A DNA stretch of 13,882 nucleotides from JBAYDV01 sp041668045 (GTDB taxonomy: Bacteria; Bacteroidota; Bacteroidia; Bacteroidales; UBA932): positions 1-13,882 of the forward strand of contig JBAYDV010000055.1 of assembly GCA_041668045.1 (NCBI GenBank), written 5' to 3'. Position numbers and translations under genes: made by a program. Position 1 is the stretch's first letter; every line of letters begins with the position of its first letter. The notes beneath the pieces were generated by a model. That model had not been told where the DNA came from. It worked only from the letters and a program-made list of their open reading frames with translations, and made no database searches. Of the stretch, positions 7,482 to 13,882 are shown piece by piece.

Positions 7482-9824
7482 TTATAGTTTAATAGTTTCT
7501 AAACAATTTAGGTTTACCGATTCTGAGGCTATCTGAAAAATAAACTGTCCTTTTTCGAGTGTCCATTTTTTATCTAGCCCGACGTATGCTAAAGATGTAG
7601 CAGGTATTTTAAAGTTTACTTCTTTTTCTTCTCCTGCTTTTAATGTTATTTTTTCAAATCCACGTAACCTTCGGACATCTGGAGATAATGTTGCATAAAT
7701 ATCACTGCTGAATAATAATACAGTTTCTTTTCCATCTTTTAATCCGACATTTTTTACATTCACTGTAAATATTAATGTATCAGAGGCTGTGAAGTTTGTT
7801 TTGTTTACTCTTAAATTTGAATATTCATATTTTGTATAACTGAGACCAAAACCGAAAGGCCATTGTACATTCATTTGTGCATCATAGTTATATGCTCCTG
7901 GCATTGCTTGACCTATGTTCTCAGAATATTTATAGTCATATGTATAAAGTGCTCCTGTGTATTTCGGATATGTGTATGGTAGTTTTCCACTTGGATTTAT
8001 ATCTCCATATAGAACATCAGCTATAGCATCTCCTCCATAATTACCTGGAAGATATGTTTGAAGTACGGCTTGCGATAGTGGTTCTATGTCATTAATGATT
8101 CTAGGTCTTCCTTCATTTAGTATTAGTATAATTGGTTTTTCTGTCTTATATAGCTGCTTTACGAGCTCCCTCTGCTGTCTAGAGAGGCGAAGGTCATCTA
8201 GGTTTCCCGGGGTTTCTGCATATGAGTTTTCTCCCACACAGCAAACTATTACATCTGCACCACGCGCTGCGGCCATTGCCTTAGAATATTCTGGTGTTTT
8301 TTCTTCTTGATATGTAGCTAGGTTATCGTAACTTACTCCTTCTGCGAATGTGATGTTTCGTTTTCCTACTTTTTTTATAAGTGCTTCGTATATAGTATTA
8401 TACTGCTCTGTGAATTCTGGGGATCTGTTGCCCTGCCAGTTATATGACCAGCCTCCAAGCAGGGTTCTCATTGAATTTGAATTAGGGCCTACGAGTGCTA
8501 TTTTAGTATTTTTCTTTAATGGCAATATATTATCATTATTTTTTAATAGCGTCATTGACTCGCGAGCGGCATCAAGAGATAGTTTTGCACTTTTTTCTGA
8601 TGCGAAATCTTTGAAATCGTTTTTATTTTCTTGATCTGTATTATATGGATGGTCAAAGAGTCCTAGTCTGACTTTCATCCTGATAATTCTTGATGCTGCA
8701 TCGTCTATTCTTGACATGGGAACGCGTCCTTCGTTTACTAATTCTTTAAGAAGTATGGCGAAATCATAACTGTAAGGAACCATTGACATGTCTATACCTG
8801 CATTTATCGCTAAACATATGGCGTCCTTTTTAGTAGCGGCTATGTGTTCTCTTTCATATAGATTATTTATATCTCCCCAGTCGCTTACTATTACGCCATC
8901 CCAATTAAGGTCTTTTTTGAGCCATTTAGTAAGTCGCTCGTAATCTGCATGTAGAGGTAGTCCATTGTTTAAAGATGAGTTTACCATTACTGATAATGCT
9001 CCAGCCTCGATAGATTCTTTAAATGGCTGGAAGAATTTTTCTTTCATTTCTTGATTTGAGATGTGTGATGGTGTTCTATCTTTTCCTGTAGATGGAACAC
9101 TATATCCTACATAATGTTTAAGACAAGCGGCTGTATGATGTTGGTCTATCTGATTTGGATTATCACCTTGAAAACCTTTTACTGCTTCTATTCCTAATTG
9201 TGAACATAGATATGTATCTTCAGAAAATGTTTCCCACATACGAGGCCATCTAGGTTCTCTCCCCAAACCTACGACAGGAGCGAATATCCAAGGAACACTG
9301 CATGCTCTTGTTTCATAGGCTGCTATTTCTGCTTCTTTATAAGTAAGATCTCTATTAAAAGTAGCTCCCATATTGATCTGTTGAGGAAATATCGTAGCTC
9401 CTATAGTATAAGAGGCTCCATGCATCTGGTCAAGACCATAGAGAATAGGAATACCTGTCGATTCTATAGATTCCTTCTGAAGAGTTCTGATTATTTTATT
9501 CCAAGCTTGTGGACTTTGAGCTATATCATTAGGTAGATTTAATACTGAACCTATTTTATATTTATATATGTATTTACGAATAGCTGCTGTGTCTGGAATA
9601 AACGGAGAATAACTACTCATAGGACCATCAGGGCCTTCTCCTAAAGTAGCTAAAGTTACCTGCGTCATTTGTCCAATCTTCTCTTCTAAAGTTAGATTTT
9701 TCATGACTTGAGAAACTTTTTTCTCCACTAAATTATTATTCGGTATAGCTGGCGTAGTAGTTACTGTGTTACAACTTCCTAAAGTTAGTAACATGGTACT
9801 AATAAAGATTAGTGTTTTTTTCAT
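7482..9824 (-). CDS. Glycoside hydrolase family 3 exo-beta-glycosidase (probable beta-glucosidase), lipoprotein
   Basis: A 780-residue GH3 enzyme that releases terminal beta-linked sugars, probably glucose, from the non-reducing end with retention. The signal peptide ends in lipobox LGSC (Cys18). The next residues (NTVTTT) lack acidic character, so a periplasm-facing lipoprotein is more likely than a surface one. The N-terminal TIM-barrel domain (~35-390) holds YGLDQMHGA, GREPRWPRMWETFSEDTYL, the CLKHYVGY motif (Lys236-His237) and the nucleophile Asp315 in VIVSDWGD. The alpha/beta sandwich (~415-620) has GPNSNSMRTLLGGWSYNWQG and GENSYAETPGNLDDL, where Glu537 is the likely acid/base by comparison with barley ExoI-type enzymes. 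A C-terminal fibronectin-III-like domain (~665-780) includes WPFGFGLSYT at its boundary and RRLRGFEKI. All expected catalytic parts are present. It is the first gene of the PUL operon, under the promoter at 9891-9922. Beta-xylosidase or another aryl-glycosidase activity cannot be excluded. Confidence 0.95.
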   Translation of the reverse strand: MKKTLIFISTMLLTLGSCNTVTTTPAIPNNNLVEKKVSQVMKNLTLEEKIGQMTQVTLATLGEGPDGPMSSYSPFIPDTAAIRKYIYKYKIGSVLNLPNDIAQSPQAWNKIIRTLQKESIESTGIPILYGLDQMHGASYTIGATIFPQQINMGATFNRDLTYKEAEIAAYETRACSVPWIFAPVVGLGREPRWPRMWETFSEDTYLCSQLGIEAVKGFQGDNPNQIDQHHTAACLKHYVGYSVPSTGKDRTPSHISNQEMKEKFFQPFKESIEAGALSVMVNSSLNNGLPLHADYERLTKWLKKDLNWDGVIVSDWGDINNLYEREHIAATKKDAICLAINAGIDMSMVPYSYDFAILLKELVNEGRVPMSRIDDAASRIIRMKVRLGLFDHPYNTDQENKNDFKDFASEKSAKLSLDAARESMTLLKNNDNILPLKKNTKIALVGPNSNSMRTLLGGWSYNWQGNRSPEFTEQYNTIYEALIKKVGKRNITFAEGVSYDNLATYQEEKTPEYSKAMAAARGADVIVCCVGENSYAETPGNLDDLRLSRQQRELVKQLYKTEKPIILILNEGRPRIINDIEPLSQAVLQTYLPGNYGGDAIADVLYGDINPSGKLPYTYPKYTGALYTYDYKYSENIGQAMPGAYNYDAQMNVQWPFGFGLSYTKYEYSNLRVNKTNFTASDTLIFTVNVKNVGLKDGKETVLLFSSDIYATLSPDVRRLRGFEKITLKAGEEKEVNFKIPATSLAYVGLDKKWTLEKGQFIFQIASESVNLNCLETIKL

Positions 9825-9979
9825 TTGTCGTATTTTAGCTTAGTTTAATGGCTTAATAGATATTCTAGTTTATATAAAATATCACTAATGCAAATATATA
9901 CCAACACTTTAAGGACAACAAATACTATTTTATCTAATCTATATGCTTTATTTACTTTTAGTTTTATTATTTAATGGCA
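9825..9979. other. Intergenic control region between the regulator and the PUL operon
   Basis: This 155-bp AT-rich gap carries the operon promoter (9891-9922), a CACTAATG element (9883-9890) directly downstream of the -7 box, and a TCTA-A-TCTA short direct repeat (9933-9941) about 10 bp upstream of the -33 box, where an AraC-type activator could sit. No GC-rich hairpin plus T-run was found after the regulator gene, so no intrinsic terminator is called and read-through into the PUL remains possible. Confidence 0.5.
9891..9922 (-). promoter_or_regulatory. Bacteroides-type promoter of the PUL operon
   Basis: On the minus strand a -33 TTTG (9922-9919) is followed by a 20-bp spacer and then TATATTTG (9898-9891). 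This matches the Bacteroidota primary-sigma consensus TTTG-N19-21-TAnnTTTG at every fixed position. Transcription would begin near 9887, giving a leader of about 60 nt before the GH3 ATG at 9824. This is the only consensus promoter seen ahead of the five-gene operon. Confidence 0.75.
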
Positions 9980-10885
9980 CTAAATTAATTTCTTAAAGTC
10001 CTTATAATGAGAACGAAACTCAGTCGGTGAGCAATTTTTTCTTCTTCTAAAAACTCTATTGAAGTTGGAAAGATTATTAAAACCACAGTCATTGGCTATT
10101 TCAGATATGCCCATCGTCGTATCCACTAACATTCTTGAAGCGAAGCCTAGTCTAATGTCTATTATATAGTCTGATAATGTTCTGTTCGTACGCATCTTAA
10201 AAAATCTACTAAATGACACTGGTGTCATCCCCACCATATCTGCTATATCATTCAATCTAATTTCTTTCATGTAATTTTTATAGATATATTCTTGAACTTT
10301 ATTGATTCTTCTACTATCAGATCTGATAATACATTCAGCGAAAGAGGAACTAGAGAGAATCTTCGCATCATCTACACATAATGATAATTCATACAAGATT
10401 GATAAGAACTGCATAACGGCATAAAATCCACTTTCTTCTTTAGCAAGAGAATCTAAAGCCCTGTAAACCCGCATTATAGCATACATTGAAAAATTTAATC
10501 CATTCTCTGCTTTTTCAAACATATTTCTGATAGAAATGAATTGATTTTTTTCCAGAAAAGATTTTATAAATAAATTTGGAGAGAATTGAATAGTAATTTC
10601 TCTTACATTTTGAGACTTACAACCACCTCGCATCCATGTATGTTGTAGATTACTACTTGTTATTAATGTTAAGTCAAAATTAGCAATAGGCTCAGAAGAA
10701 TCTCCTACTATTCTTATGGCACCTTCTGCATTTTCGACGAAATTAAGTTCGTATTCCAAATGAGAATGCAGCGGAAATGTAAATTCTTTTTTTCTTCTAT
10801 CTGAGATATAAAAGCAATCTGAATCCGATAATTGAGTTATTTCTGTTATCGCCTTAGGAGAAAAAGATTTATTAGTTTTCTTCAT
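9980..10885 (-). CDS. AraC-family transcriptional regulator with cupin-like sensor domain
   Basis: A 301-residue cytoplasmic DNA-binding protein, the only regulator in the window and so the candidate sensor for this locus. The N-terminal part (~25-110) resembles an AraC-type cupin ligand-binding domain: FTFPLHSHLEYELNFV supplies the HxHxxxE metal/ligand-like pattern, and later LITSSNLQHTW. The C-terminal ~100 residues (from about RINKVQEYIYKNYMKEI) form the double helix-turn-helix: LNDIADMVGMTPVSFSRFFK for the first, and ISEIANDCGFNNLSNFNRVFRRR with SPTEFR for the second, the AraC/XylS signature. Length is typical. It is transcribed in the same direction as the PUL operon, 155 bp ahead of it, and divergently from the GPH transporter. 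No signal peptide or membrane segment is seen, so it probably senses an imported sugar in the cytoplasm. The ligand is unknown. Confidence 0.93.
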   Translation of the reverse strand: MKKTNKSFSPKAITEITQLSDSDCFYISDRRKKEFTFPLHSHLEYELNFVENAEGAIRIVGDSSEPIANFDLTLITSSNLQHTWMRGGCKSQNVREITIQFSPNLFIKSFLEKNQFISIRNMFEKAENGLNFSMYAIMRVYRALDSLAKEESGFYAVMQFLSILYELSLCVDDAKILSSSSFAECIIRSDSRRINKVQEYIYKNYMKEIRLNDIADMVGMTPVSFSRFFKMRTNRTLSDYIIDIRLGFASRMLVDTTMGISEIANDCGFNNLSNFNRVFRRRKNCSPTEFRSHYKDFKKLI

Positions 10886-11018
10886 ATTTAGATTAAATTT
10901 TTACGCACAAGGTTAGGCACTAATGTTATTTTAACAAATATAGTAAATACTTAAACTAATAGATAGCTTTTAATTATAAATTTTATATCTTCATGACACT
11001 AAACTGAAAACAATAACT
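10886..11018. other. Divergent intergenic region between the araC-type gene and the transporter
   Basis: This 133-bp AT-rich spacer must contain both divergent promoters. Facing the regulator there is a good -7 box at 10935-10942. Facing the transporter only weak matches to TAnnTTTG are visible (for example TATATCTT at 10984-10991), with no -33 TTTG at the right distance, as might be expected for an activator-dependent promoter. A GCACTAATG copy (10917-10925) repeats the element seen at the PUL promoter. Confidence 0.4.
10935..10942 (-). promoter_or_regulatory. Probable -7 element of the araC-type gene promoter
   Basis: TATATTTG on the minus strand matches TAnnTTTG exactly and is identical to the -7 box of the PUL operon. 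No TTTG lies 19-21 bp upstream, so only the -7 half is supported. It would give a leader of about 45 nt before the ATG at 10885. Confidence 0.4.
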
Positions 11019-12413
11019 ATGAATACAGATAAGATAAAAGTATCTGAAAAAATAGCGTATGGCCTTGGAGACATGTCATCTTGTATGTTTTGGAAATTAT
11101 TCGGAATATATCTTATGATTTTCTATACAGATGTATATGGACTACCAGCAGTAGTGGTTGGTACAATGTTTTTGATAACTCGTTTATGGGACTCTGCTTT
11201 TGACCCTCTTATCGGCACTTTAGCAGATCGTACTAATACTAAACATGGTAAATTTCGTCCTTACATAAAATATTTAGCTATTCCTTTCGGTATTGCCGGA
11301 ATATTGACATTTACTACTCCTGATTTATCCTATACATGGTCTATAGTTTACGCCTATGTAACATATTCTTTTATGATGATGATTTATTCTGCTATTAATG
11401 TGCCTTATGCATCTCTACTAGGAGTAATGAGTAGTAATTCTAAAGAACGTACTAGTATATCTACTTATAGAATGACATTCGCTTACATAGGTAGCTTTGT
11501 CTCATTATTGATGTTTATGCCTTTAGTAAAATATTTTAAGGGCAATGTTAAAGGTAGCAACATTGAACAAGCAGCCTGGCAGTCTGCGGTTATAGTCATA
11601 TCTATTATCTGTATCATACTTTTTTTTATATGTTATTCTTTTACCAAAGAGAGAGTTAAACCTGTTAAAAGAGAGAAATATTCTATGAAGCAAGATTTCA
11701 AAGATATATTTCATAATAAACCATGGTTGATATTATGTGGAGCTGCCATATTTACTCTAATATTTAATTCTATTAGAGATGGAGCATGCGTATATTATTT
11801 TAAATATTATATAGTAGAAGAAGGCTATAAATCCATTACAATTTTTGGTATTCCTTTTATTTTTTCGAGTTTATATCTCGCGATCGGTCAAATAGCCAAT
11901 ATAGTTGGTGTAATTTTAGCCACCCCGATAAGTAATAAAATGGGAAAACGCTCTCTTTTTATGTGGGCTATGATTCTCGCAAGTCTATTTAGTATCTCTT
12001 TTTATTGGTTAGGAAGAGAAAATATAATATTGATATTTATTCTTCAAATACTAATAAGCATATGCGCAGGCAGCATTTTCCCTCTTCTATGGAGTATGTA
12101 TGCAGATTGTGCGGATTACTCAGAACTCAAGACTGGTAATCGCGCTACTGGTTTCATTTTTAGTTTCTCATCGATGGGACAAAAATTCGGTTGGGCGATA
12201 GGCACAGCACTAACTGGCTGGCTACTGTCCGCTTTTGGATTTAAAGCTAATATAGCTCAGTCGCCAGAGACAATTAATGGCATTAAATTATTTTTAAGCT
12301 TTTTACCTGCTATAGGATGTTTTATATCTGCTATATTTATTTTCTTCTATCCCCTTTCAGAGAATAAAATGTTAAAAATTAATATTACATTGGAAAAGCT
12401 AAGAAGTAATTAA
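11019..12413 (+). CDS. GPH-family (MelB-like) glycoside:cation symporter
   Basis: A 464-residue inner-membrane protein of the major facilitator fold, with about 12 hydrophobic segments. It likely carries the mono- or disaccharide released by the periplasmic enzymes into the cytoplasm with a cation. GPH signatures are clear: KIAYGLGDMSS at the N-terminus with Asp18, RLWDSAFDPLIGTLADRT in the second helix/loop region with Arg55, Asp58 and Asp62 (equivalent to the cation-site Asp residues of MelB), then GKFRPY, and later NVPYASLLG. The second half has ISNKMGKRSLFMW, a repeat of the loop 2-3 motif, and SMYADCADYSELKTGNRATG, typical of GPH helix 10-11. The central loop is charged (KERVKPVKREK). 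It is divergent from the regulator and abuts the esterase gene tail to tail. Sugar and ion cannot be read from the sequence; beta-glucoside, xyloside or galactoside are all known in this family. Confidence 0.92.
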   Translation: MNTDKIKVSEKIAYGLGDMSSCMFWKLFGIYLMIFYTDVYGLPAVVVGTMFLITRLWDSAFDPLIGTLADRTNTKHGKFRPYIKYLAIPFGIAGILTFTTPDLSYTWSIVYAYVTYSFMMMIYSAINVPYASLLGVMSSNSKERTSISTYRMTFAYIGSFVSLLMFMPLVKYFKGNVKGSNIEQAAWQSAVIVISIICIILFFICYSFTKERVKPVKREKYSMKQDFKDIFHNKPWLILCGAAIFTLIFNSIRDGACVYYFKYYIVEEGYKSITIFGIPFIFSSLYLAIGQIANIVGVILATPISNKMGKRSLFMWAMILASLFSISFYWLGRENIILIFILQILISICAGSIFPLLWSMYADCADYSELKTGNRATGFIFSFSSMGQKFGWAIGTALTGWLLSAFGFKANIAQSPETINGIKLFLSFLPAIGCFISAIFIFFYPLSENKMLKINITLEKLRSN

Positions 12414-13838
12414 CTATCTATCCCAATCATCTGTCCTGAATGGATATACAGGCAGATTATCATAGCCTTTAAAATTACCTATCTGGAAATTTTTGAAACA
12501 ATATCTTACCGACTTTGGTTCTTTTACATTTGGCGAGCTAACCATTACAGAATTATTAGACATAAGTTTTACTTCTGCAGGGTAGAATTTTCTATCTGCT
12601 CCAGCTATTTCGAAACCTTTAATTCCAGATCTTAGATTAAAACCATAAGCATGTGAGAATGATACGATGATTTTATTTCCATCTATTTTATAGTCTTTAT
12701 ATACTGGACCTTGTGCATTGAAGCCTTTAATTCCATATGTACGACTTAATGACATAATAGCTAATCTGAAACCTACATCTTGCTTATTTGAAAAGTGGAT
12801 ATTATGAATTTCACTAGGTTTTACAATGTCAGTGGTGCATACCATTCCTGAGTTAGGAATTAATTTTAGTGCTTTCTCCTGATCTTCACGTAATATCGCT
12901 CCTTCGTTTCTTTCGTTGTGTCCATATGCAAAAGGTGCGATTTGCACATAATAGAATGGTAATTCTCCGAGTCCCCACTCTTCTCTCCATAGTTTAACCA
13001 TCGCCGCTAAGCGTTCTGGGTAATCTACATTATAATCATGATTTGATTCTCCCTGGTAGAAAAGAAAACCTTTAATAGTATATTTTTCAATTGGATTTAC
13101 CATACCATTAAACATTACAAGTGGACGCATCCAATCTTTTTTCCATGCTTTCATACCTTCTTCAGTAAGGTCTATATCCGGATAATTTTTTAGTAATTTT
13201 CTTGGCATCCATCCTTCTACTCTTGTTCCTCCCCATGAGCAATTGATAATTCCTATTGGCACATTAAGAACTTTCGTCATATTTTGTGCATAGAAATATG
13301 CTACTGCTGAAAAATCTTTCGCATTTTCAGGCACACATTCTTTCCATTTTCCAGGAACATATTCTTCACGAGTCATCGATGCTTCTCTCGATATATTGAC
13401 TGACCTTATGCTATTTTTATATTCTCCAGAATGCACTATTTCTTTAGTACTATTTTTAATTGGACATTTAGGCCATCCTTTTAGAGGCTGTTCCATATTT
13501 GACTGTCCTGAACAAAACCATACTTCACCTATAAGTATATTAGATAAAGTGACAGGAGTACCATCTGAAATAGTTATACTTTGAGGATTAAAAGAAGCAG
13601 CTGACGTTGGTATTTTAATAGTCCATCGACCATTTCCATCTGAGATAGTACTATATTGATCTGCCGACCATGATACATTTACTGTTACCTTGGTATTATT
13701 ATCGGCTTCTCCCCATAATTGCACCTTAGTATTTTGTTGAAGGACTGCATTATCTCCAAGAATTTCTGGCAATATAATTTTAGCATTTAATCCAAGAGAA
13801 AGGATTAAAGTAGCAACAAGAGTAATTACTTTTTTCAT
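12414..13838 (-). CDS. Secreted SGNH carbohydrate esterase, sialate O-acetylesterase-like family
   Basis: A 474-residue exported hydrolase expected to remove O-acetyl groups from a glycan in the periplasm or outside. Residues 1-19 are a Sec signal peptide (LILSLGLNA) without a lipobox. Residues ~20-100 form a small beta-domain (LGDNAVLQQNTKVQLWGEA) usual in this family. The SGNH core has block I GEVWFCSGQSNM with nucleophile Ser113, a Gly block NCSWGGTRVEGW (201-210), block III FYQGESN (Gln262, Gly263, Glu264, Asn266), and the C-terminal Asp/His region TTDIVKPSEIHNIHFSNKQDVGFRLA, where Asp337 and His348 are the likely triad partners. Family members are often annotated as sialate 9-O-acetylesterases. 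In plant-glycan PULs many act on acetylated hemicelluloses, and the absence of any sialic acid gene here favours that. Its stop codon directly adjoins that of the transporter. The 44 bp upstream to the window edge show no recognisable promoter, so its promoter or an upstream operon gene may lie outside. Confidence 0.9.
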   Translation of the reverse strand: MKKVITLVATLILSLGLNAKIILPEILGDNAVLQQNTKVQLWGEADNNTKVTVNVSWSADQYSTISDGNGRWTIKIPTSAASFNPQSITISDGTPVTLSNILIGEVWFCSGQSNMEQPLKGWPKCPIKNSTKEIVHSGEYKNSIRSVNISREASMTREEYVPGKWKECVPENAKDFSAVAYFYAQNMTKVLNVPIGIINCSWGGTRVEGWMPRKLLKNYPDIDLTEEGMKAWKKDWMRPLVMFNGMVNPIEKYTIKGFLFYQGESNHDYNVDYPERLAAMVKLWREEWGLGELPFYYVQIAPFAYGHNERNEGAILREDQEKALKLIPNSGMVCTTDIVKPSEIHNIHFSNKQDVGFRLAIMSLSRTYGIKGFNAQGPVYKDYKIDGNKIIVSFSHAYGFNLRSGIKGFEIAGADRKFYPAEVKLMSNNSVMVSSPNVKEPKSVRYCFKNFQIGNFKGYDNLPVYPFRTDDWDR

Positions 13839-13882
13839 AAAAATATAAGTTTTATTTTAGTTTTTCTGATAAATCTAATATG

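Noticed and set aside
8086..8634. Plus-strand open frames opposite the GH3 gene.
   Set aside because: They are shadows of the GH3 reading frame, whose catalytic motifs are intact on the minus strand.
9923..9979. Intrinsic terminator after the regulator gene.
   Set aside because: The stretch is AT-rich with T-runs but no stable GC-containing stem could be found.
11543..11565. Inverted repeat CAATGTT...AACATTG that could form a hairpin.
   Set aside because: It sits within a coding stretch of the transporter, has a short AT-rich stem and no following T-run; probably chance.
11523..11714. Minus-strand open frame of 63 codons within the transporter gene.
   Set aside because: It is antisense to a clear GPH transporter coding region and has no start context or family features.
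12414..13838. Interpretation of the esterase as a sialic acid enzyme of a host-glycan locus.
   Set aside because: The family name is historical; no sialidase, NAN transporter or amino-sugar gene is present, and the neighbours fit a beta-linked plant glycan better.

Overview
This window is a polysaccharide utilization locus (PUL) from a low-GC member of the Bacteroidota, most likely Bacteroidales. The evidence is the adjacent SusC/SusD pair, lipoproteins with acidic residues after the lipobox Cys, a Bacteroides-type promoter (TTTG, 20 bp, TAnnTTTG), almost no Shine-Dalgarno sequences, and G+C of roughly one third by eye. Species cannot be assigned from the sequence alone.

Layout. Positions 1-9824 hold a tightly packed operon on the minus strand, read from right to left. 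It starts with a lipoprotein GH3 beta-glycosidase (9824-7482), followed by a SusC-type TonB-dependent porin (7464-4237), a SusD glycan-binding lipoprotein (4235-2517), a two-TIG plus beta-sandwich surface glycan-binding lipoprotein (2510-1260), and a second lipoprotein made of repeated TIG/IPT domains (1245 to beyond the left edge). Gaps are 17, 1, 6 and 14 bp. A near-perfect promoter sits about 60 bp upstream of the GH3 start. Next comes an AraC-family regulator, also on the minus strand (10885-9980). Divergent from it is a GPH-type (MelB-like) sugar:cation symporter (11019-12413, plus strand). Tail to tail with that, with no base between the stop codons, is a secreted SGNH carbohydrate esterase of the sialate O-acetylesterase-like family (13838-12414, minus strand).

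How it works together (inference from family roles). The surface lipoproteins and SusD capture an oligo- or polysaccharide and SusC imports it. The SGNH esterase strips acetyl (or similar) groups. GH3 removes terminal sugars, probably beta-linked glucose, in the periplasm, and the GPH symporter takes the product across the inner membrane. The AraC protein, with its cupin-like N-terminus, is the obvious candidate sugar sensor. No HTCS, SusR or sigma/anti-sigma gene is visible. Together, an exo-beta-glucosidase-like GH3 and a deacetylase suggest an acetylated beta-linked plant glycan, but no endo-acting enzyme is in the window, so the backbone cannot be named.

No RNA genes, mobile elements, CRISPR arrays or intergenic stretches over 300 bp were seen. 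The whole window is accounted for by eight genes and their short control regions.
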